In this document: piece by piece, positions 31,595 to 41,242 of the stretch
Position numbering within the stretch: position 1 is the stretch's first letter
How the letters are laid out: each line of letters starts with the position of its first letter
Origin: Leucobacter chromiireducens subsp. chromiireducens
GTDB taxonomy: Bacteria; Actinomycetota; Actinomycetes; Actinomycetales; Microbacteriaceae
NCBI RefSeq assembly: GCF_016758255.1
Contig: NZ_QYAD01000001.1
Location: 1,269,032 to 1,333,031, forward strand
DNA: 64,000 bases
Reading direction: 5' to 3'
Notes under the pieces: generated by a model
Told to the model about the DNA's origin: nothing
The model's input: only the letters and a program-made list of their open reading frames with translations
Databases searched by the model: none
Program-made: the position numbers and the translations under genes

Positions 31595-33199
31595 TCACGG
31601 GGCAACAGCGTCCGCATCTGCGTCCGAGCCACCAGCCGGAACGATCCGCCGCATCGACACTTCGCGAGCAGTGAGCTTCCGCTGCTTGCGGCTGCCGTCG
31701 GTCACCACAGGTGCCGGCCCCGGAGGCAGAGCCTCGATCTTCAGTCGCAGCCCGAGGTCGCTGACGATCCTGCGCTTCTCCAGCACCGGGATCGAGTCCC
31801 AGCGCTCGGGCACAGACTCCGCGAGCCGGATGTCGCTGAGCGGCGACTCGGCCCTCACCGCCGCGAGACGGGCGTTCGCGCGGTCGAGACTATCGACCAG
31901 CTCCTTGAGCTTCGCGATGCCCTTCTGCTTATCCATCAGGCCGTCGCCGATGAGCTCGGCGACGTCGTCGCGACGACGCTGGAGGTCGGCGATCTCATCC
32001 AGCAATGACCCCGTCTCGTCACCTGGCCGCAGCGCCCTCGCGATGCGCTCGTCGGCGAGCACTTTCAACACAGCCGCACGCACCACCTCGTCTACTACCT
32101 CTCCGCTGATCGACGTGCAGTAGTCCTCGAAGCACACATACATGACCCGCTTCACGCGGGAGCCGTCCTCGCGGAACCGCGGCGCCTTCGTCGGCAGCGG
32201 GTCAGTGCCGCCGTGCTTCTCGATCCACGCTGCACGCCGCGTGGCGTCCCAGGAGTCCCTCCAGCGTTCGCGTGACGCGACGTCGCGCGTCATGACGTCC
32301 TGGTGGTGCGTGAACATCGTGCCGCCGCACACACCGCACTCCAGCATCCCCGACATCAGGTACTTCGGCGAGACGCCCCATGAGCGGACCCGCTTGCGGT
32401 TGATCTTCAGCTCGACGAAGTCCCGCCATTGCCGGGGCGTAAGCACCGGCTCCCACTGGATTGACTTCCCCTCGGCAAGCTCGACCTCCTCGCCACCATA
32501 GCTCGGTACGCCGCCGTAGTGGGAGTTCTCCAGCATCCGCTGCACACGGGCCGGCTTCCAGGAGTCGCCGAGCAGCGGCCTGATGCCCCGCCTGTTCCAG
32601 TCGAGCGACACCTGGCGGTAGCTCTCGCCCGCGAGCACACGCCGGTATCCCTCGCGCAGGACCTCGATCTCGGCGGCGACCTGGACGATCTTCCCGTCGA
32701 CGCGCTCGTAGCCGTAGGGGCGCAGCGAGAACTGCCAGTGGCCGTGCTCGGCGAGCTGGACGTTCTTCGACTGCTGACGGATCTTCTTCTGCTCGCCCTC
32801 GTACTGCGACCACGCGGCGACGGTGCGCGCCACGGCCCGTCCGGCGGGCGTGGCGAGGTCGAGCATGCTCTGGTGCACCATGAAGACCGGGCAGCCCAGC
32901 TCGATCACGCGCTCCAGGTCCTTGGTCAGTCTCAGGAGTCTGTCCTGGTGCCAGGTGATGATCGCCTGCGGGCGAGCAGCCAGCATCTGCTCGAACTCGG
33001 GCCGTGCCTTGCCGCTCGTCGCGCTCAGGTCGTTGTCGCTGTATACGCGATCCACGGTGAGGCCGAGCTCAGCCGCGAGCTCTCGGCAGTCCGCCTCGTG
33101 GCGCTCCACGCCGAGCTCCTCGCCGGCGCGGTCCTGCGACATGCGCACGTAGATCACGCAGCTTGTGATCCCGGCGTATTGCTTACCCAGTTTCTGCAT
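31595..33199 (-). CDS. int: Large serine recombinase (integrase)
   Basis: 534 residues from an ATG at 33199; the frame is open to 33307 but that would run into dprA sequence. N-terminal resolvase domain with nucleophile Ser21 in [11 protein letters not shown] and [40 protein letters not shown]. The recombinase domain includes [11 protein letters not shown] zinc ribbon [11 protein letters not shown]...YVCFEDYC follows, then a coiled coil ([20 protein letters not shown]). This is the class of phiC31-type integrases that insert DNA at attB in one step. It sits at the element's right end beside attR, as such integrases do. Confidence 0.95.
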   Translation of the reverse strand: MQKLGKQYAGITSCVIYVRMSQDRAGEELGVERHEADCRELAAELGLTVDRVYSDNDLSATSGKARPEFEQMLAARPQAIITWHQDRLLRLTKDLERVIELGCPVFMVHQSMLDLATPAGRAVARTVAAWSQYEGEQKKIRQQSKNVQLAEHGHWQFSLRPYGYERVDGKIVQVAAEIEVLREGYRRVLAGESYRQVSLDWNRRGIRPLLGDSWKPARVQRMLENSHYGGVPSYGGEEVELAEGKSIQWEPVLTPRQWRDFVELKINRKRVRSWGVSPKYLMSGMLECGVCGGTMFTHHQDVMTRDVASRERWRDSWDATRRAAWIEKHGGTDPLPTKAPRFREDGSRVKRVMYVCFEDYCTSISGEVVDEVVRAAVLKVLADERIARALRPGDETGSLLDEIADLQRRRDDVAELIGDGLMDKQKGIAKLKELVDSLDRANARLAAVRAESPLSDIRLAESVPERWDSIPVLEKRRIVSDLGLRLKIEALPPGPAPVVTDGSRKQRKLTAREVSMRRIVPAGGSDADADAVAP

Positions 33200-33235
33200 A
33201 AGTAAAGGGTATCTGTTTTCAGCCCTGCCGGGCAC
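33200..33235. other. attR: right junction of the element within dprA
   Basis: Upstream of about 33222 the sequence no longer encodes DprA (stop TAA at 33203-33205 in the dprA frame). From about 33224 it reads [20 protein letters not shown], the standard DprA text. The crossover therefore lies near GCCCTGCCGGGC (33222-33233). attL must lie left of the window beside the 5' part of dprA. Confidence 0.8.
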
Positions 33236-33643
33236 GCCGCGACGCTCGGGCGGCCACTCGGTGCTGTGCCCGGGCCGATCACGAGCGCGGCGTCTGCGGG
33301 GTGCCACCGCCTCGTGCAGGAGTACGGGGCAGCCCTCATCACCGGTGAGCGTGATCTCACGGAGCTCATCGAAGCCGGGGGCGGCGAATGGTCACTCACA
33401 CAAACCGAAACGCACGCGGCCGCAGATGACAGCGAACCGCGGCAGCCCGAGACGCACCGCAGAGTACTTGACGCGCTTCCGCTGCGCGGTTCTCGCACCG
33501 CGGAAAGGCTGGCGCAGCTCGCAGGGCTCGACCCTCGGGAAGCGCAACGCGCACTTGTTGAGCTCGAGCTGCTCGGCAGCGCGGTGCGACGGGAAACGCC
33601 GGGGGACGCGCCCCCGCGGTGGGCGCTGCAGCGGCGACAATAG
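33224..33643 (+). pseudogene. dprA: dprA 3' fragment, disrupted by the element
   Basis: About 139 C-terminal residues of DprA, the loader of RecA on incoming single strands in natural transformation. [36 protein letters not shown] is the end of the Rossmann domain; the C-terminus [20 protein letters not shown] is the winged DML1-like domain. The N-terminal two thirds, including the start, are missing and should lie across the element. The neighbouring xerC starts 5 bases later, as is usual. Unless the element excises, the cell should lack intact DprA. Confidence 0.9.
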
Positions 33644-33647
33644 AGGC

Positions 33648-34577
33648 ATGGATCTCACGAGCGCCACCGCAGCGTTCCTCACCGCGGTGCACGCAGAATA
33701 CGGGTACTCCGAGCACACCGTTCGCGCGTACCGCCGTGACCTCGCCGACTTCACTGACTTCGCGGCAGACGCGGGGGCCACCCAGCTCGCCGAGTGCGAC
33801 CTGGAACTCATGCGTGCCTGGCTGTGGGATCGGCAACAGCGTGGGCTCGCGCAGAGCACACTCGCACGCAACGTCGCCACGCTGAAGTCCTTCGGCGGCT
33901 GGCTCGAGACGAAGCAGCTCGTTCCAGGAAACCCGGCGTCTCGCCTCCGCACGCCCAAGGCACCGCGTGCGCTCCCACGGGTGCTCGGCGACGAACAGAT
34001 CGGACGCATTCTGAGGCGCGCCGAGCAGCGTGCGGCCGGCGGCGACCCTGATGCGCAGCGCGATCACGCTGTGCTCGAACTGCTCTACGCTACTGCGCTG
34101 CGTGTCTCCGAACTGTGCGGGCTCACCCCGGCGGGCCTCGACCAGCGAGAACGCACCGTTCGTGTGCTCGGCAAGGGCGGAAAGGAACGGGTCGTGCCTT
34201 ACGGCGGCCCCGCGGATCGGGCCCTCACCACGTACCTGCGGTCCGCGCGGCCGGCGCTCGCGACGCGCGCAGAACCAGCAGCCGGCGGAACGAGCGCTGA
34301 GACTGCGCTCTTTCTCGGGGTGATGGGTGCGCCGTTGACGCCGAGCGCTGTGTATCGCTTGGTGTCGCGAGAACTCGAGCAGGAGCCAGGCGGGGGCCCG
34401 AGCGGCCCACACACATTTCGGCATACTGCAGCCACCCACCTGCTGAACGGGGGTGCCGACCTGCGCGTGGTGCAGGAGATGCTGGGGCACTCCAGCCTCG
34501 CCAGCACACAGGTGTACACGCATGTCTCGACCGAGCGGCTCGCGGAGCGCTATCGGCAAGCCCACCCGCGGGCGTAG
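33648..34577 (+). CDS. xerC: Tyrosine recombinase XerC
   Basis: 309 residues, ATG at 33648. XerC acts with XerD at dif to resolve chromosome dimers. SAM-like N-terminal domain: [20 protein letters not shown]. Catalytic domain residues are visible: Arg in [12 protein letters not shown], Lys in [23 protein letters not shown] (His-x-x-Arg), [20 protein letters not shown] with the nucleophile Tyr. It keeps its usual place between dprA and rpsB and is a housekeeping gene, not part of the element. Confidence 0.95.
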   Translation: MDLTSATAAFLTAVHAEYGYSEHTVRAYRRDLADFTDFAADAGATQLAECDLELMRAWLWDRQQRGLAQSTLARNVATLKSFGGWLETKQLVPGNPASRLRTPKAPRALPRVLGDEQIGRILRRAEQRAAGGDPDAQRDHAVLELLYATALRVSELCGLTPAGLDQRERTVRVLGKGGKERVVPYGGPADRALTTYLRSARPALATRAEPAAGGTSAETALFLGVMGAPLTPSAVYRLVSRELEQEPGGGPSGPHTFRHTAATHLLNGGADLRVVQEMLGHSSLASTQVYTHVSTERLAERYRQAHPRA

Positions 34578-34587
34578 CGGCAACTCA

Positions 34588-35120
34588 CTCGCGCCAGGGC
34601 ACCAGCTCCGGGCGGCAGCGCAGTGCGCGCCGCGAGCGACCTCACCAATCTGACTGCCAGCAATGACAGGTGAGCCAGCGGCCACCGTGCTCGCAACCGG
34701 CTCGAGCGAGTACACCGTCGCAGAATCCACGCGAACTGAGATCACGGGACGATCGACCACCACCCCAGCGAACGTGACCGTTCCTGCGGCCGGGGCGCTG
34801 ACCAACTCGCCGGGGACGGCGGGCAGATCAACCCCGCGGTGTCCCGAGGTGTACGGAGTGTCCGGGGCTCGGAACGCCCCGGACACCGTGAACGTCCCCG
34901 CGAGGGGTGGCAGCCAGCGAGGTGCGGCCCAGGCCTCAGCGCTGGGAACAGGTCGCGGGAGTGCGCTCGCTCCGGGGGACACCGTGAGTAAGAATGCGCA
35001 GAGCACGCCCTGCACCAGGATCGACCGTGCGCGGAACCGCGCAGTGCGGGCCCCGGGCGCCGCCTCGCCCTGCGACAGTGCGCCGCGAACCCCTGGGGAA
35101 GAAACGAAAGGAATCTGCAT
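34588..35120 (-). pseudogene. M23 (LytM) peptidase-like gene, C-terminus degraded
   Basis: From an ATG at 35120: signal-like ARSILVQGVLCAFLLTVSPG, then RWLPPLAGTFTVSGAFRAPD, GHRGVDLPAVPGELVSAPAA (the HxxxD half of the zinc site) and GSPVIAGSQIGEVARGAHC. After this point the expected HxH-containing C-terminus (..LHLGVRV..) is missing, and the frame reads on for 1.2 kb antisense to xerC. A frameshift near 34600 would reach a TGA at 34585-34587, still without HxH. Either a genuine decay or a sequencing error. Gene position, divergent from rpsB, is conserved in the family. Confidence 0.65.
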
Positions 35121-35292
35121 GCCTCGAGTGTGCGATCCCGCGCTGCCCGTGCACGGAGGAACTCCGTGCCTGTGGAAACACTGCCGAGACCGGCGCGGCT
35201 CGAGGAAATGTGAGCGAGGGCGGTCCGCCGGGGTCGCGCAAACGACACGCGAAAGCGCGCCGCCGCGTGCGGTTTCCAGAGGCCCCGGATGC

Positions 35293-35475
35293 TACACTGG
35301 TCGACGCACCTCGAAAGAGGTGACTTCGCGTGCCCACTCATCGGCGCACCGCCACCGGTCTTCGGATCTTCTGATCGAAGCGGCGGGGCTCGAGGGCACC
35401 AGGATCTGATCGCACCCGCGATCGAACAAACCGAAAGCGCGTGCCATTCGTGGTGCGCAGAACAGGAGAACGGCA
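35293..35475 (+). promoter_or_regulatory. rpsB promoter and leader
   Basis: A -10-like TACACT lies at 35293-35298. The leader contains a GNRA hairpin CACCTC-GAAA-GAGGTG (35307-35322) and further pairing around 35345-35400. S2 operons are often autoregulated through leader structure, but no known motif was matched. Ribosome binding site AGGAGAA at about 35463. Confidence 0.5.
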
Positions 35476-36330
35476 ATGGCCGTCGTAACCATGCGCCAGC
35501 TGCTCGACAGCGGCGTCCACTTCGGACACCAGACCCGCCGCTGGAACCCGAAGATGAAGCGCTTCATTTTCACCGAGCGCTCGGGCATCTACATCATTGA
35601 CCTGCAGCAGTCGCTCGGCTACATCGATGCCGCGTACGACTTCGTGAAGAACACCGTTGCCCGCGGTGGCAACGTTCTCTTCGTCGGCACGAAGAAGCAG
35701 GCCCAGGAGGCCATCGCCGAGCAGGCAACCCGCGTGAACCAGCCCTACGTGAACCAGCGCTGGCTCGGTGGCCTCCTCACGAACTTCCAGACCGTCACCG
35801 GTCGCCTCGAGCGCATGAAGGAGCTCGAGCAGCTCGACTTCGAGGGCACCACGAGCGGCTTCACCAAGAAGGAGCTCCTCCTCAAGAAGCGCGAGCTCGA
35901 GAAGCTGCAGAAGTCGCTCGGTGGCATCCGCAACATGGGCAAGACCCCCTCGGCTCTCTGGGTGGTTGACACCAAGAAGGAGCACCTCGCGATCGACGAG
36001 GCGAAGAAGCTTGGTATCCCCGTGATCGCCATCCTCGACACGAACTGCGACCCCGACGAGGTCACCTACCCGATCCCGGGTAACGACGACGCAATCCGCT
36101 CGGTGGCGCTGCTCACCCGCGTGATCGCTGACGCGGTTGCTGAGGGCCTCATGGAGCGCCACCAGAAGCCCGAGGCCGGCGAGGCAGCGGCTGAGCCGCT
36201 CGCTGAGTGGGAGGTCGAGCTGCTCGGTGCAGAGACCCCCGCCGCTGAGGCAACCGAGGCGCCCGCCGCTGAGGCACCCGCCGCTGAGGCCGCTGAGGCG
36301 ACCGAAGCTGCTGCTCCCGCTGCCGATTAA
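35476..36330 (+). CDS. rpsB: 30S ribosomal protein S2
   Basis: 284 residues. Typical opening [40 protein letters not shown], and [11 protein letters not shown]. The core ends near residue 240; the last 40 residues are an Ala/Glu/Pro-rich extension ([20 protein letters not shown]) common in actinobacterial S2. Followed by tsf after 45 bases, as in nearly all bacteria. Confidence 0.98.
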   Translation: MAVVTMRQLLDSGVHFGHQTRRWNPKMKRFIFTERSGIYIIDLQQSLGYIDAAYDFVKNTVARGGNVLFVGTKKQAQEAIAEQATRVNQPYVNQRWLGGLLTNFQTVTGRLERMKELEQLDFEGTTSGFTKKELLLKKRELEKLQKSLGGIRNMGKTPSALWVVDTKKEHLAIDEAKKLGIPVIAILDTNCDPDEVTYPIPGNDDAIRSVALLTRVIADAVAEGLMERHQKPEAGEAAAEPLAEWEVELLGAETPAAEATEAPAAEAPAAEAAEATEAAAPAAD

Positions 36331-36375
36331 TTCGGTTCCCCTTACACGTTCAGAACCACTCAGAAGGAGTCACAC

Positions 36376-37206
36376 ATGGCTGCAGTAAGCATGGCCGCTG
36401 TGAAGGAGCTGCGCGAGCGTCTCGGCGCTGGCATGCTCGACAGCAAGAACGCACTCGTCGAGGCTGAGGGCGACATCGAGAAGGCGATTGAGATCCTGCG
36501 TCTCAAGGGCCTGAAGGGCGTCGCAAAGCGCGGCGACCGCGAGGCGAGCGAAGGTCTCGTCGCGGTTCGTCAGACCGAGGGTGCTGCCACGATGATCGAG
36601 CTCGTTTGCGAGACCGACTTCGTTGCAAAGAACGAGAAGTTCATCGCTCTGGCTGAGCGCGTCCTCGACGCAATCACCGCCGCGGGTGCTGCAACGGCTG
36701 AGGAGGCCCTCGCGGCTCCCGCCGACGGCAAGACCGTCGCTGACGTGATCGCTGACGAGTCCGCCATCATCGGTGAGCGCATCGTGCTCCGCAAGGTCAC
36801 GCGCGTCGAGGCTCCGGCCACGTCGGTGTACCTGCACCAGACCTCGAAGGATCTGCCCCCGCAGATCGGCGTGGTCGTGGGCTACGAGGGCGACGGCGCA
36901 GAGGCTGCACTCAGCATCGCGCGTCACATCTCGTTCGCTGATCCGCTCTACGTCACGCGCGACGAGGTTCCCGCGGCTGACGTCGAGAAGGAGCGCGAGA
37001 TCGTTACCGAGATCTCGAAGAACGAGGGCAAGCCTGAGGCTGCACTCCCGAAGATCGTTGAGGGGCGTCTGAACGCGTTCTTCAAGCAGGTCGTTCTCGG
37101 CGAGCAGGTTCACGCACTTGACGACGAGAAGCGCGACGTGAAGAAGGTCGCTGAGGCGGCCGGCATCACGGTCACCGGCTTCGCTCGCAGCAAGGTCGGC
37201 GCCTAA
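36376..37206 (+). CDS. tsf: Elongation factor Ts
   Basis: 276 residues. EF-Ts recycles EF-Tu GDP to GTP. Visible features: N-terminal UBA-like helix bundle VKELRERLGAGMLDSKNALV, and the EF-Tu contact motif TDFVAKNEKF at about residue 80. Two core subdomains and the coiled coil follow, ending VTGFARSKVGA. Cotranscribed with rpsB; ends at a terminator-like hairpin. Confidence 0.98.
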   Translation: MAAVSMAAVKELRERLGAGMLDSKNALVEAEGDIEKAIEILRLKGLKGVAKRGDREASEGLVAVRQTEGAATMIELVCETDFVAKNEKFIALAERVLDAITAAGAATAEEALAAPADGKTVADVIADESAIIGERIVLRKVTRVEAPATSVYLHQTSKDLPPQIGVVVGYEGDGAEAALSIARHISFADPLYVTRDEVPAADVEKEREIVTEISKNEGKPEAALPKIVEGRLNAFFKQVVLGEQVHALDDEKRDVKKVAEAAGITVTGFARSKVGA

Positions 37207-37214
37207 CTGGTAGT

Positions 37215-37249
37215 CACGGGACCCGGGCCAATTTGGTCCGGGTCCCGTG
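37215..37249 (+). terminator. Hairpin terminator after tsf
   Basis: CACGGGACCCGG...CCGGGTCCCGTG, 12 perfect pairs with an 11-base loop; no T tract, so possibly factor-assisted. Confidence 0.7.
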
Positions 37250-37328
37250 CTATGCCCGCACTAGTATTGGCCTCAGCTGAGGCCCTCCCAAATTTTCACC
37301 CACCCGTTCCCCGCGAAGGAGACCCCAC

Positions 37329-38048
37329 ATGACTGACACCGCAGACCGTAAGCGTCGAGTACTGCTGAAGCTTTCTGGCGAGGCCTTTGGTGGGGGCAAG
37401 CTCGGGGTGAACCCCGACGTCGTGAGCCAGATCGCTCGCGAGATCGCAGCGGCAATGGAGCACGCTGAGGTCGCGATTGTTGTCGGTGGGGGCAACTTCT
37501 TCCGCGGTGCCGAGCTTTCGCAGCGCGGCATGGACCGCGAGCGCGCTGACTACATGGGCATGCTCGGAACCGTCATGAACGCGCTCGCGTTGCAGGACTT
37601 CCTTGAGCAGGCGGGCGTTGAAACCCGTGTGCAGTCGGCTATTACGATGACGCAGGTCGCTGAGACCTACATTCCGCTCCGCGCGATTCGCCACCTCGAG
37701 AAGGGCCGCGTCGTGATCTTCGGTGCCGGTGCGGGGCTCCCGTACTTCTCGACGGACACCGTGTCGGCGCAGCGCGCACTTGAGATCCACGCTGAAGAGG
37801 TCCTCGTTGCCAAGAACGGCGTCGATGGGGTCTACACGGCCGATCCCGCGAAGGATCCGAACGCTACGCTGATTGATGACATCACCTACGGGGAAGCGCT
37901 GGTGCAGGGCCTCAAAGTGGTCGACTCGACCGCTTTCAGCCTGTGCATGGACAACGGCATGCCGATGCGCGTCTTCGGCATGGAGCCCGCGGGCAATGTG
38001 ACCGCGGCGATTCGTGGCGAGAAGCTCGGCACGCTCGTTCACCGCTAA
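37329..38048 (+). CDS. pyrH: Uridylate kinase
   Basis: 239 residues. Phosphorylates UMP to UDP. Amino acid kinase fold: [14 protein letters not shown], the [11 protein letters not shown] loop, [13 protein letters not shown], and [20 protein letters not shown] with [12 protein letters not shown]. Own ribosome binding site GAAGGAG. Shares a likely transcript with frr. Confidence 0.98.
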   Translation: MTDTADRKRRVLLKLSGEAFGGGKLGVNPDVVSQIAREIAAAMEHAEVAIVVGGGNFFRGAELSQRGMDRERADYMGMLGTVMNALALQDFLEQAGVETRVQSAITMTQVAETYIPLRAIRHLEKGRVVIFGAGAGLPYFSTDTVSAQRALEIHAEEVLVAKNGVDGVYTADPAKDPNATLIDDITYGEALVQGLKVVDSTAFSLCMDNGMPMRVFGMEPAGNVTAAIRGEKLGTLVHR

Positions 38049-38084
38049 GCTTGATTCAGTTCGGCAACACATAAGGAGAGCACC

Positions 38085-38639
38085 GTGATCGAAGAGGTCT
38101 TCGTCGATATTAAGGACCGCATGAACGGCGCGGTCGAGTCCGCGAAGGAAGGCTTCGCCTCGGTGCGTACCGGCCGCGCGAACCCCGCCCTGCTGCAGAA
38201 CCTGCAGGTGGACTACTACGGCACGCCTACGCCGCTGCCGCAGCTCGCCTCGGTGCAGAACCAGGACGCGCGCAGCCTCATCATCACGCCTTACGACAAG
38301 GGTGCGATGAAGGACATCGAGCAGGCAATCCGCGATATGCCGAACCTCGGGGCGAACCCCTCGAACGACGGCAGCGTCATCCGCGTCGCGCTTCCCGAGC
38401 TCACCGAGGAGCGTCGCAAGGAGTTCGTCAAGATCGTCAAGGGCCGCGCCGAGGATGCTCGCGTGGCAATCCGAAACGTTCGCCGTGCAGGTATGGGCGA
38501 CCTTGAGGCGCTCAAGAGCGAGATCGGCGAGGACGAGATCACTCGCGCCGAGAAGGAGCTCGAGACCGTGACGAAGCAGTTCATCGATCAGATCGATGAT
38601 GCGCTCAAGCGCAAAGAAGCTGAGCTGCTGGAGGTCTGA
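38085..38639 (+). CDS. frr: Ribosome recycling factor
   Basis: 184 residues. Splits post-termination ribosomes with EF-G. Hallmarks: [65 protein letters not shown]. Follows pyrH by 36 bases; cdsA begins 5 bases after its stop. Confidence 0.98.
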   Translation: MIEEVFVDIKDRMNGAVESAKEGFASVRTGRANPALLQNLQVDYYGTPTPLPQLASVQNQDARSLIITPYDKGAMKDIEQAIRDMPNLGANPSNDGSVIRVALPELTEERRKEFVKIVKGRAEDARVAIRNVRRAGMGDLEALKSEIGEDEITRAEKELETVTKQFIDQIDDALKRKEAELLEV

Positions 38640-38644
38640 GCCGT

Positions 38645-39562
38645 ATGACCGGCTCCGAGCGGCGTGACGAGCTGCGCAACGCGTTTGAATCCACGCGTGC
38701 GCAGCTCGAAGCCACGAACGCGCGCATTGAGGCTCGCGCAGGGCGCAACCTCTTCTTCGCGATCCTGTCGGGCCTCGTGTTCGGCGGGGTGTTCCTCGCG
38801 AGCCTGTTTCTCATGCGTGAGGTGTTTGTTGGCCTCGTCGCAGTGATCGTTTCCGTGGCGCTCGTTGAGCTCGCCGCGGCGTTCCGTGTTTCTGGCCGTC
38901 GAGTGCCACGCGTTGGTGTGGTGCTGGGGGGCCTGGTCGTTGTCGGCGGAGCCTTCTTCTGGGGAGCCGAGGGGATGCTCCTCGGCTTGTTCGCCGGCTC
39001 TGCGCTGCTCACCGTGTGGCGGCTCGTTGAAGGGCTCTTCCCTGCCTGGGAAACCCCACCGCGCACGCTGGTCCGCGATGTGTTCTCCGGTCTCTTCACG
39101 CTCGTCTACGTCGCGTTCCTCGCATCCTTCGCGGTGCTGCTCGTGGACGGCGAGCGCGGGGAGTGGTGGGTCTTCGCGCTCGTTTCGATTGTGGTGTCGG
39201 TCGACGTTGGAGCGTACGCCGCGGGCGTCACGCTGGGCCGTACGAAGATGACGCCTCGCATCAGCCCGAACAAGACCTGGGAGGGATTCTTCGGCGCCGC
39301 TGTGCTCGCCATGGCGGTTGGAGTATCGGTCGCAGTGTTCGCGCTCGAACAGCCCTGGTGGGTGGGCATCATCCTCGGCGTCGTGGTTCTCTTTACCGCG
39401 ACCGGGGGCGATCTCACCGAGTCGCTCATCAAGCGCAACCTCGGGGTGAAGGACATGAGCTCGTGGATCCCCGGCCACGGTGGGTTCCTTGATCGCCTTG
39501 ATTCACTGCTCCCGTCCGCCGTGGGCGTCTACGGCGTCGCGCTGGTCCTCGGGGTCGTGTGA
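38645..39562 (+). CDS. cdsA: Phosphatidate cytidylyltransferase
   Basis: 305 residues, multi-pass membrane enzyme making CDP-diacylglycerol. About eight membrane segments (e.g. LFFAILSGLVFGGVFLASLF, VGLVAVIVSVALVELAAAF). The CDS signature is clear: RISPNKTWEGFFGA and GGDLTESLIKRNLGVKDMSS followed by PGHGGFLDRLDSLLP. A charged 35-residue N-terminal extension is present. Stop overlaps the next start (TGATG). Confidence 0.95.
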   Translation: MTGSERRDELRNAFESTRAQLEATNARIEARAGRNLFFAILSGLVFGGVFLASLFLMREVFVGLVAVIVSVALVELAAAFRVSGRRVPRVGVVLGGLVVVGGAFFWGAEGMLLGLFAGSALLTVWRLVEGLFPAWETPPRTLVRDVFSGLFTLVYVAFLASFAVLLVDGERGEWWVFALVSIVVSVDVGAYAAGVTLGRTKMTPRISPNKTWEGFFGAAVLAMAVGVSVAVFALEQPWWVGIILGVVVLFTATGGDLTESLIKRNLGVKDMSSWIPGHGGFLDRLDSLLPSAVGVYGVALVLGVV

Positions 39563-40167
39563 TGTCTGCCCGTTCCCAGCAAGCCCACGCGCGCGCACGC
39601 GAGAATGGTGCAGTGCACACAGCTTTTCCCATCGCCACAGGTTCCCAACTCGGCTACGCGCAGGAGCCCGTTGACGCGTTCCTGCAGCGCGCACGCTCGG
39701 CCTACGAGGGTGCGACGGCAGACGGTGCGCCGCTCACCGCCGAGACGATCCGGCACACCGCATTCCCCATGAAGCGCGGCGGCTACTCGTCGCGCTACGT
39801 CGACGCGGCGCTCGACAGGTTGGAAGAAGTATTTTTCGAGCGTGAACGCCGTGCGAAGGTGCGCGCCGCGGGGGAGGACGCGTGGTGGGACGAAACCCGG
39901 GCGCTCCTCTCCGAAGTGCGCGGTCGAATCCAGCGCCCCCGCGGTCGCCGGTTCCGCCGCCGCGGCCTGTTCGCGACGGGGTATCGCCGCTCACAGGTCG
40001 ATGCGTTCCTCGACCGTGTCTCCGAGATGTTCGAGCGCCGTGAGCTCGAACTCTCGCCCGCAGAGGTGCGCGACGTGGTGTTTCATTCGCAGTGGCGTGG
40101 CTACAACGAAGATCAGGTTGATGCACTGCTCGACGGCGTTGTGGAGTTGATTCTTTCGACCCGATAG
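39562..40167 (+). CDS. DivIVA-motif repeat protein
   Basis: 201 residues, ATG at 39562 overlapping the cdsA stop. Four copies of the short DivIVA membrane/lipid-contact motif: GYAQEPVDAFLQRA, GYSSRYVDAALDRL, GYRRSQVDAFLDRV, GYNEDQVDALLDGV. Such actinobacterial proteins (DivI1A-domain) are associated with cdsA. They are probably polar or septal, but their role is not established. No long coiled coil. Confidence 0.85.
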   Translation: MSARSQQAHARARENGAVHTAFPIATGSQLGYAQEPVDAFLQRARSAYEGATADGAPLTAETIRHTAFPMKRGGYSSRYVDAALDRLEEVFFERERRAKVRAAGEDAWWDETRALLSEVRGRIQRPRGRRFRRRGLFATGYRRSQVDAFLDRVSEMFERRELELSPAEVRDVVFHSQWRGYNEDQVDALLDGVVELILSTR

Positions 40168-40245
40168 CTCGAAATCCCGGGCGTATCCGTGAACCTGAAC
40201 GCCTCCGTTGTCGATCTGGCGTTGCTGAGATAGAATCGTTACATT

Positions 40246-40923
40246 GTGGCTTCCGTGAACTCTTCCTCCGTCTCCCGTCGATCCCGGCTTCGCGCCCCTA
40301 TTGCAGGGCTCGCCGTCGCTGGTTTCCTCGGTGCCGCGGTGATCGCACCCTTCGCGCTTCCGAGTGCGCAGGCCGACGACGAGGTGCTCGCGTACCAGGC
40401 GTTCCAAGAGCGCATCCATCAGGAATTCACGCCAAACGAGTCGCCCGAGGCTGACCTCGTGTACGCCGAGGTGCCCGTGGTGCAGCTGCCGGACCCGGAG
40501 GAGGAACGCCGGAAGGCTGAGAAGGCCGCCGCCGAGAAGGCGAAGAAGGACGCGGAAGAGGCGAAGAAGGCCGCTGAGCTCGCGGGGGAGACCCCGGACG
40601 GAGCCGAATCAGCCGACCTCGGTGCGCCGCCTAAGTTCTCCGGCGGTGGGTCGCCGGCTGAGTGGATGAGCGCCGCAGGCATCGCTGAGTCGGACTGGGG
40701 TTTCGTTGACTACATCGCCTCAAAGGAGAGCAGCTGGAACCCGAACGCAACGAACGCGAGCTCGGGCGCCTGCGGACTCATCCAGGCCTACCCCTGCTCG
40801 AAGGTTCCCGGGAACGGCTACGACCCGGTAGACAACCTGCGGTGGGCGACCGGGTATGCGACGGATCGCTATGGCAGCTGGAAGGACGCGTACGCGTTCT
40901 GGACCGCAAACCACTGGTGGTGA
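40246..40923 (+). CDS. Secreted transglycosylase-like protein
   Basis: 225 residues, GTG start at 40246. Signal peptide with APIAGLAVAGFLGAAVIAPF and cleavage near PSAQA. Then a Lys/Ala/Glu coiled coil (ERRKAEKAAAEKAKKDAEEA), and a C-terminal lysozyme-like domain: FVDYIASKESSWNPNATNAS with catalytic-position Glu, SGACGLIQAYPCSKVPGNGY, WATGYATDRYGSWKDAYAFW, ending HWW. Expected to cut or remodel peptidoglycan outside the cell. Confidence 0.9.
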   Translation: MASVNSSSVSRRSRLRAPIAGLAVAGFLGAAVIAPFALPSAQADDEVLAYQAFQERIHQEFTPNESPEADLVYAEVPVVQLPDPEEERRKAEKAAAEKAKKDAEEAKKAAELAGETPDGAESADLGAPPKFSGGGSPAEWMSAAGIAESDWGFVDYIASKESSWNPNATNASSGACGLIQAYPCSKVPGNGYDPVDNLRWATGYATDRYGSWKDAYAFWTANHWW

Positions 40924-40935
40924 TCCAGGCCCGCT

Positions 40936-41217
40936 ATGCCGCGTAAGCACCGTCGCACGCCTCCGAGCGAGTTGCGTGACGTTTCCCGCCTTGCGCACGG
41001 AGGAGCTCAGCGCGTCACGAGACGCGGACGAGAGTGGTTCGTGCGTGAGATCTCTGCAGCGCGCGCCGAGAAGGAGTACCGCTGCCCGGATTGCGGCTCA
41101 GGGATTCCGATCGGTCAGGCGCATGTGGTGGCGTGGTCAGCGGAGCACCTCTTTGGTGACGGCGCCGCGGTGCAGGATCGCCGGCACTACCACGCGCACT
41201 GCTGGCGTCTCGCGTAG
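40936..41217 (+). CDS. Conserved small actinobacterial zinc-binding protein
   Basis: 93 residues. Basic N-terminus MPRKHRRTPPSELR, then YRCPDCGSGIPIGQAHVVAW and HYHAHCWR. The CxxC plus HxxC spacing suggests one zinc. Often annotated as ATP/GTP-binding in databases without support. Role unknown. Confidence 0.8.
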   Translation: MPRKHRRTPPSELRDVSRLAHGGAQRVTRRGREWFVREISAARAEKEYRCPDCGSGIPIGQAHVVAWSAEHLFGDGAAVQDRRHYHAHCWRLA

Positions 41218-41242
41218 CCCGAGCTCCGTGGTACCGCGCGAG

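Larger units (their letters stand above)
21575..31602 (+). repeat. Dispersed hairpin family with conserved 14-base loop GCAGCGGGAGCGGA and covarying stems
   Basis: Loops at 21581, 21713, 24788, 25612, 26071, 26154, 27775, 28012, 31485 and 31580, all on the plus strand. Loop variants are GCAGTGGGAGCGGA, GGAGCGGGAGCGGA, GAAGCGGGAGCGGA, GCAACGGGAGCGGA, GCAGCGGGAGCGCA and GCAGCGGGAGCGAA. Stem arms differ but pair: GGAC/GTCC (21713), CCCC/GGGG (24788), GCGGC/GCCGC (26071), CCGgCCCC/GGGGaCGG (26154), CGTCC/GGACG (27775), CGCCC/GGGCG (28012), GTCCGaGGC/GCCgCGGAC (31485), CCGTGAC/GTCACGG (31580). Copies lie in genes of both strands and between genes. An inverted core without a good stem is at 30997-31009. 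Confidence 0.85.
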
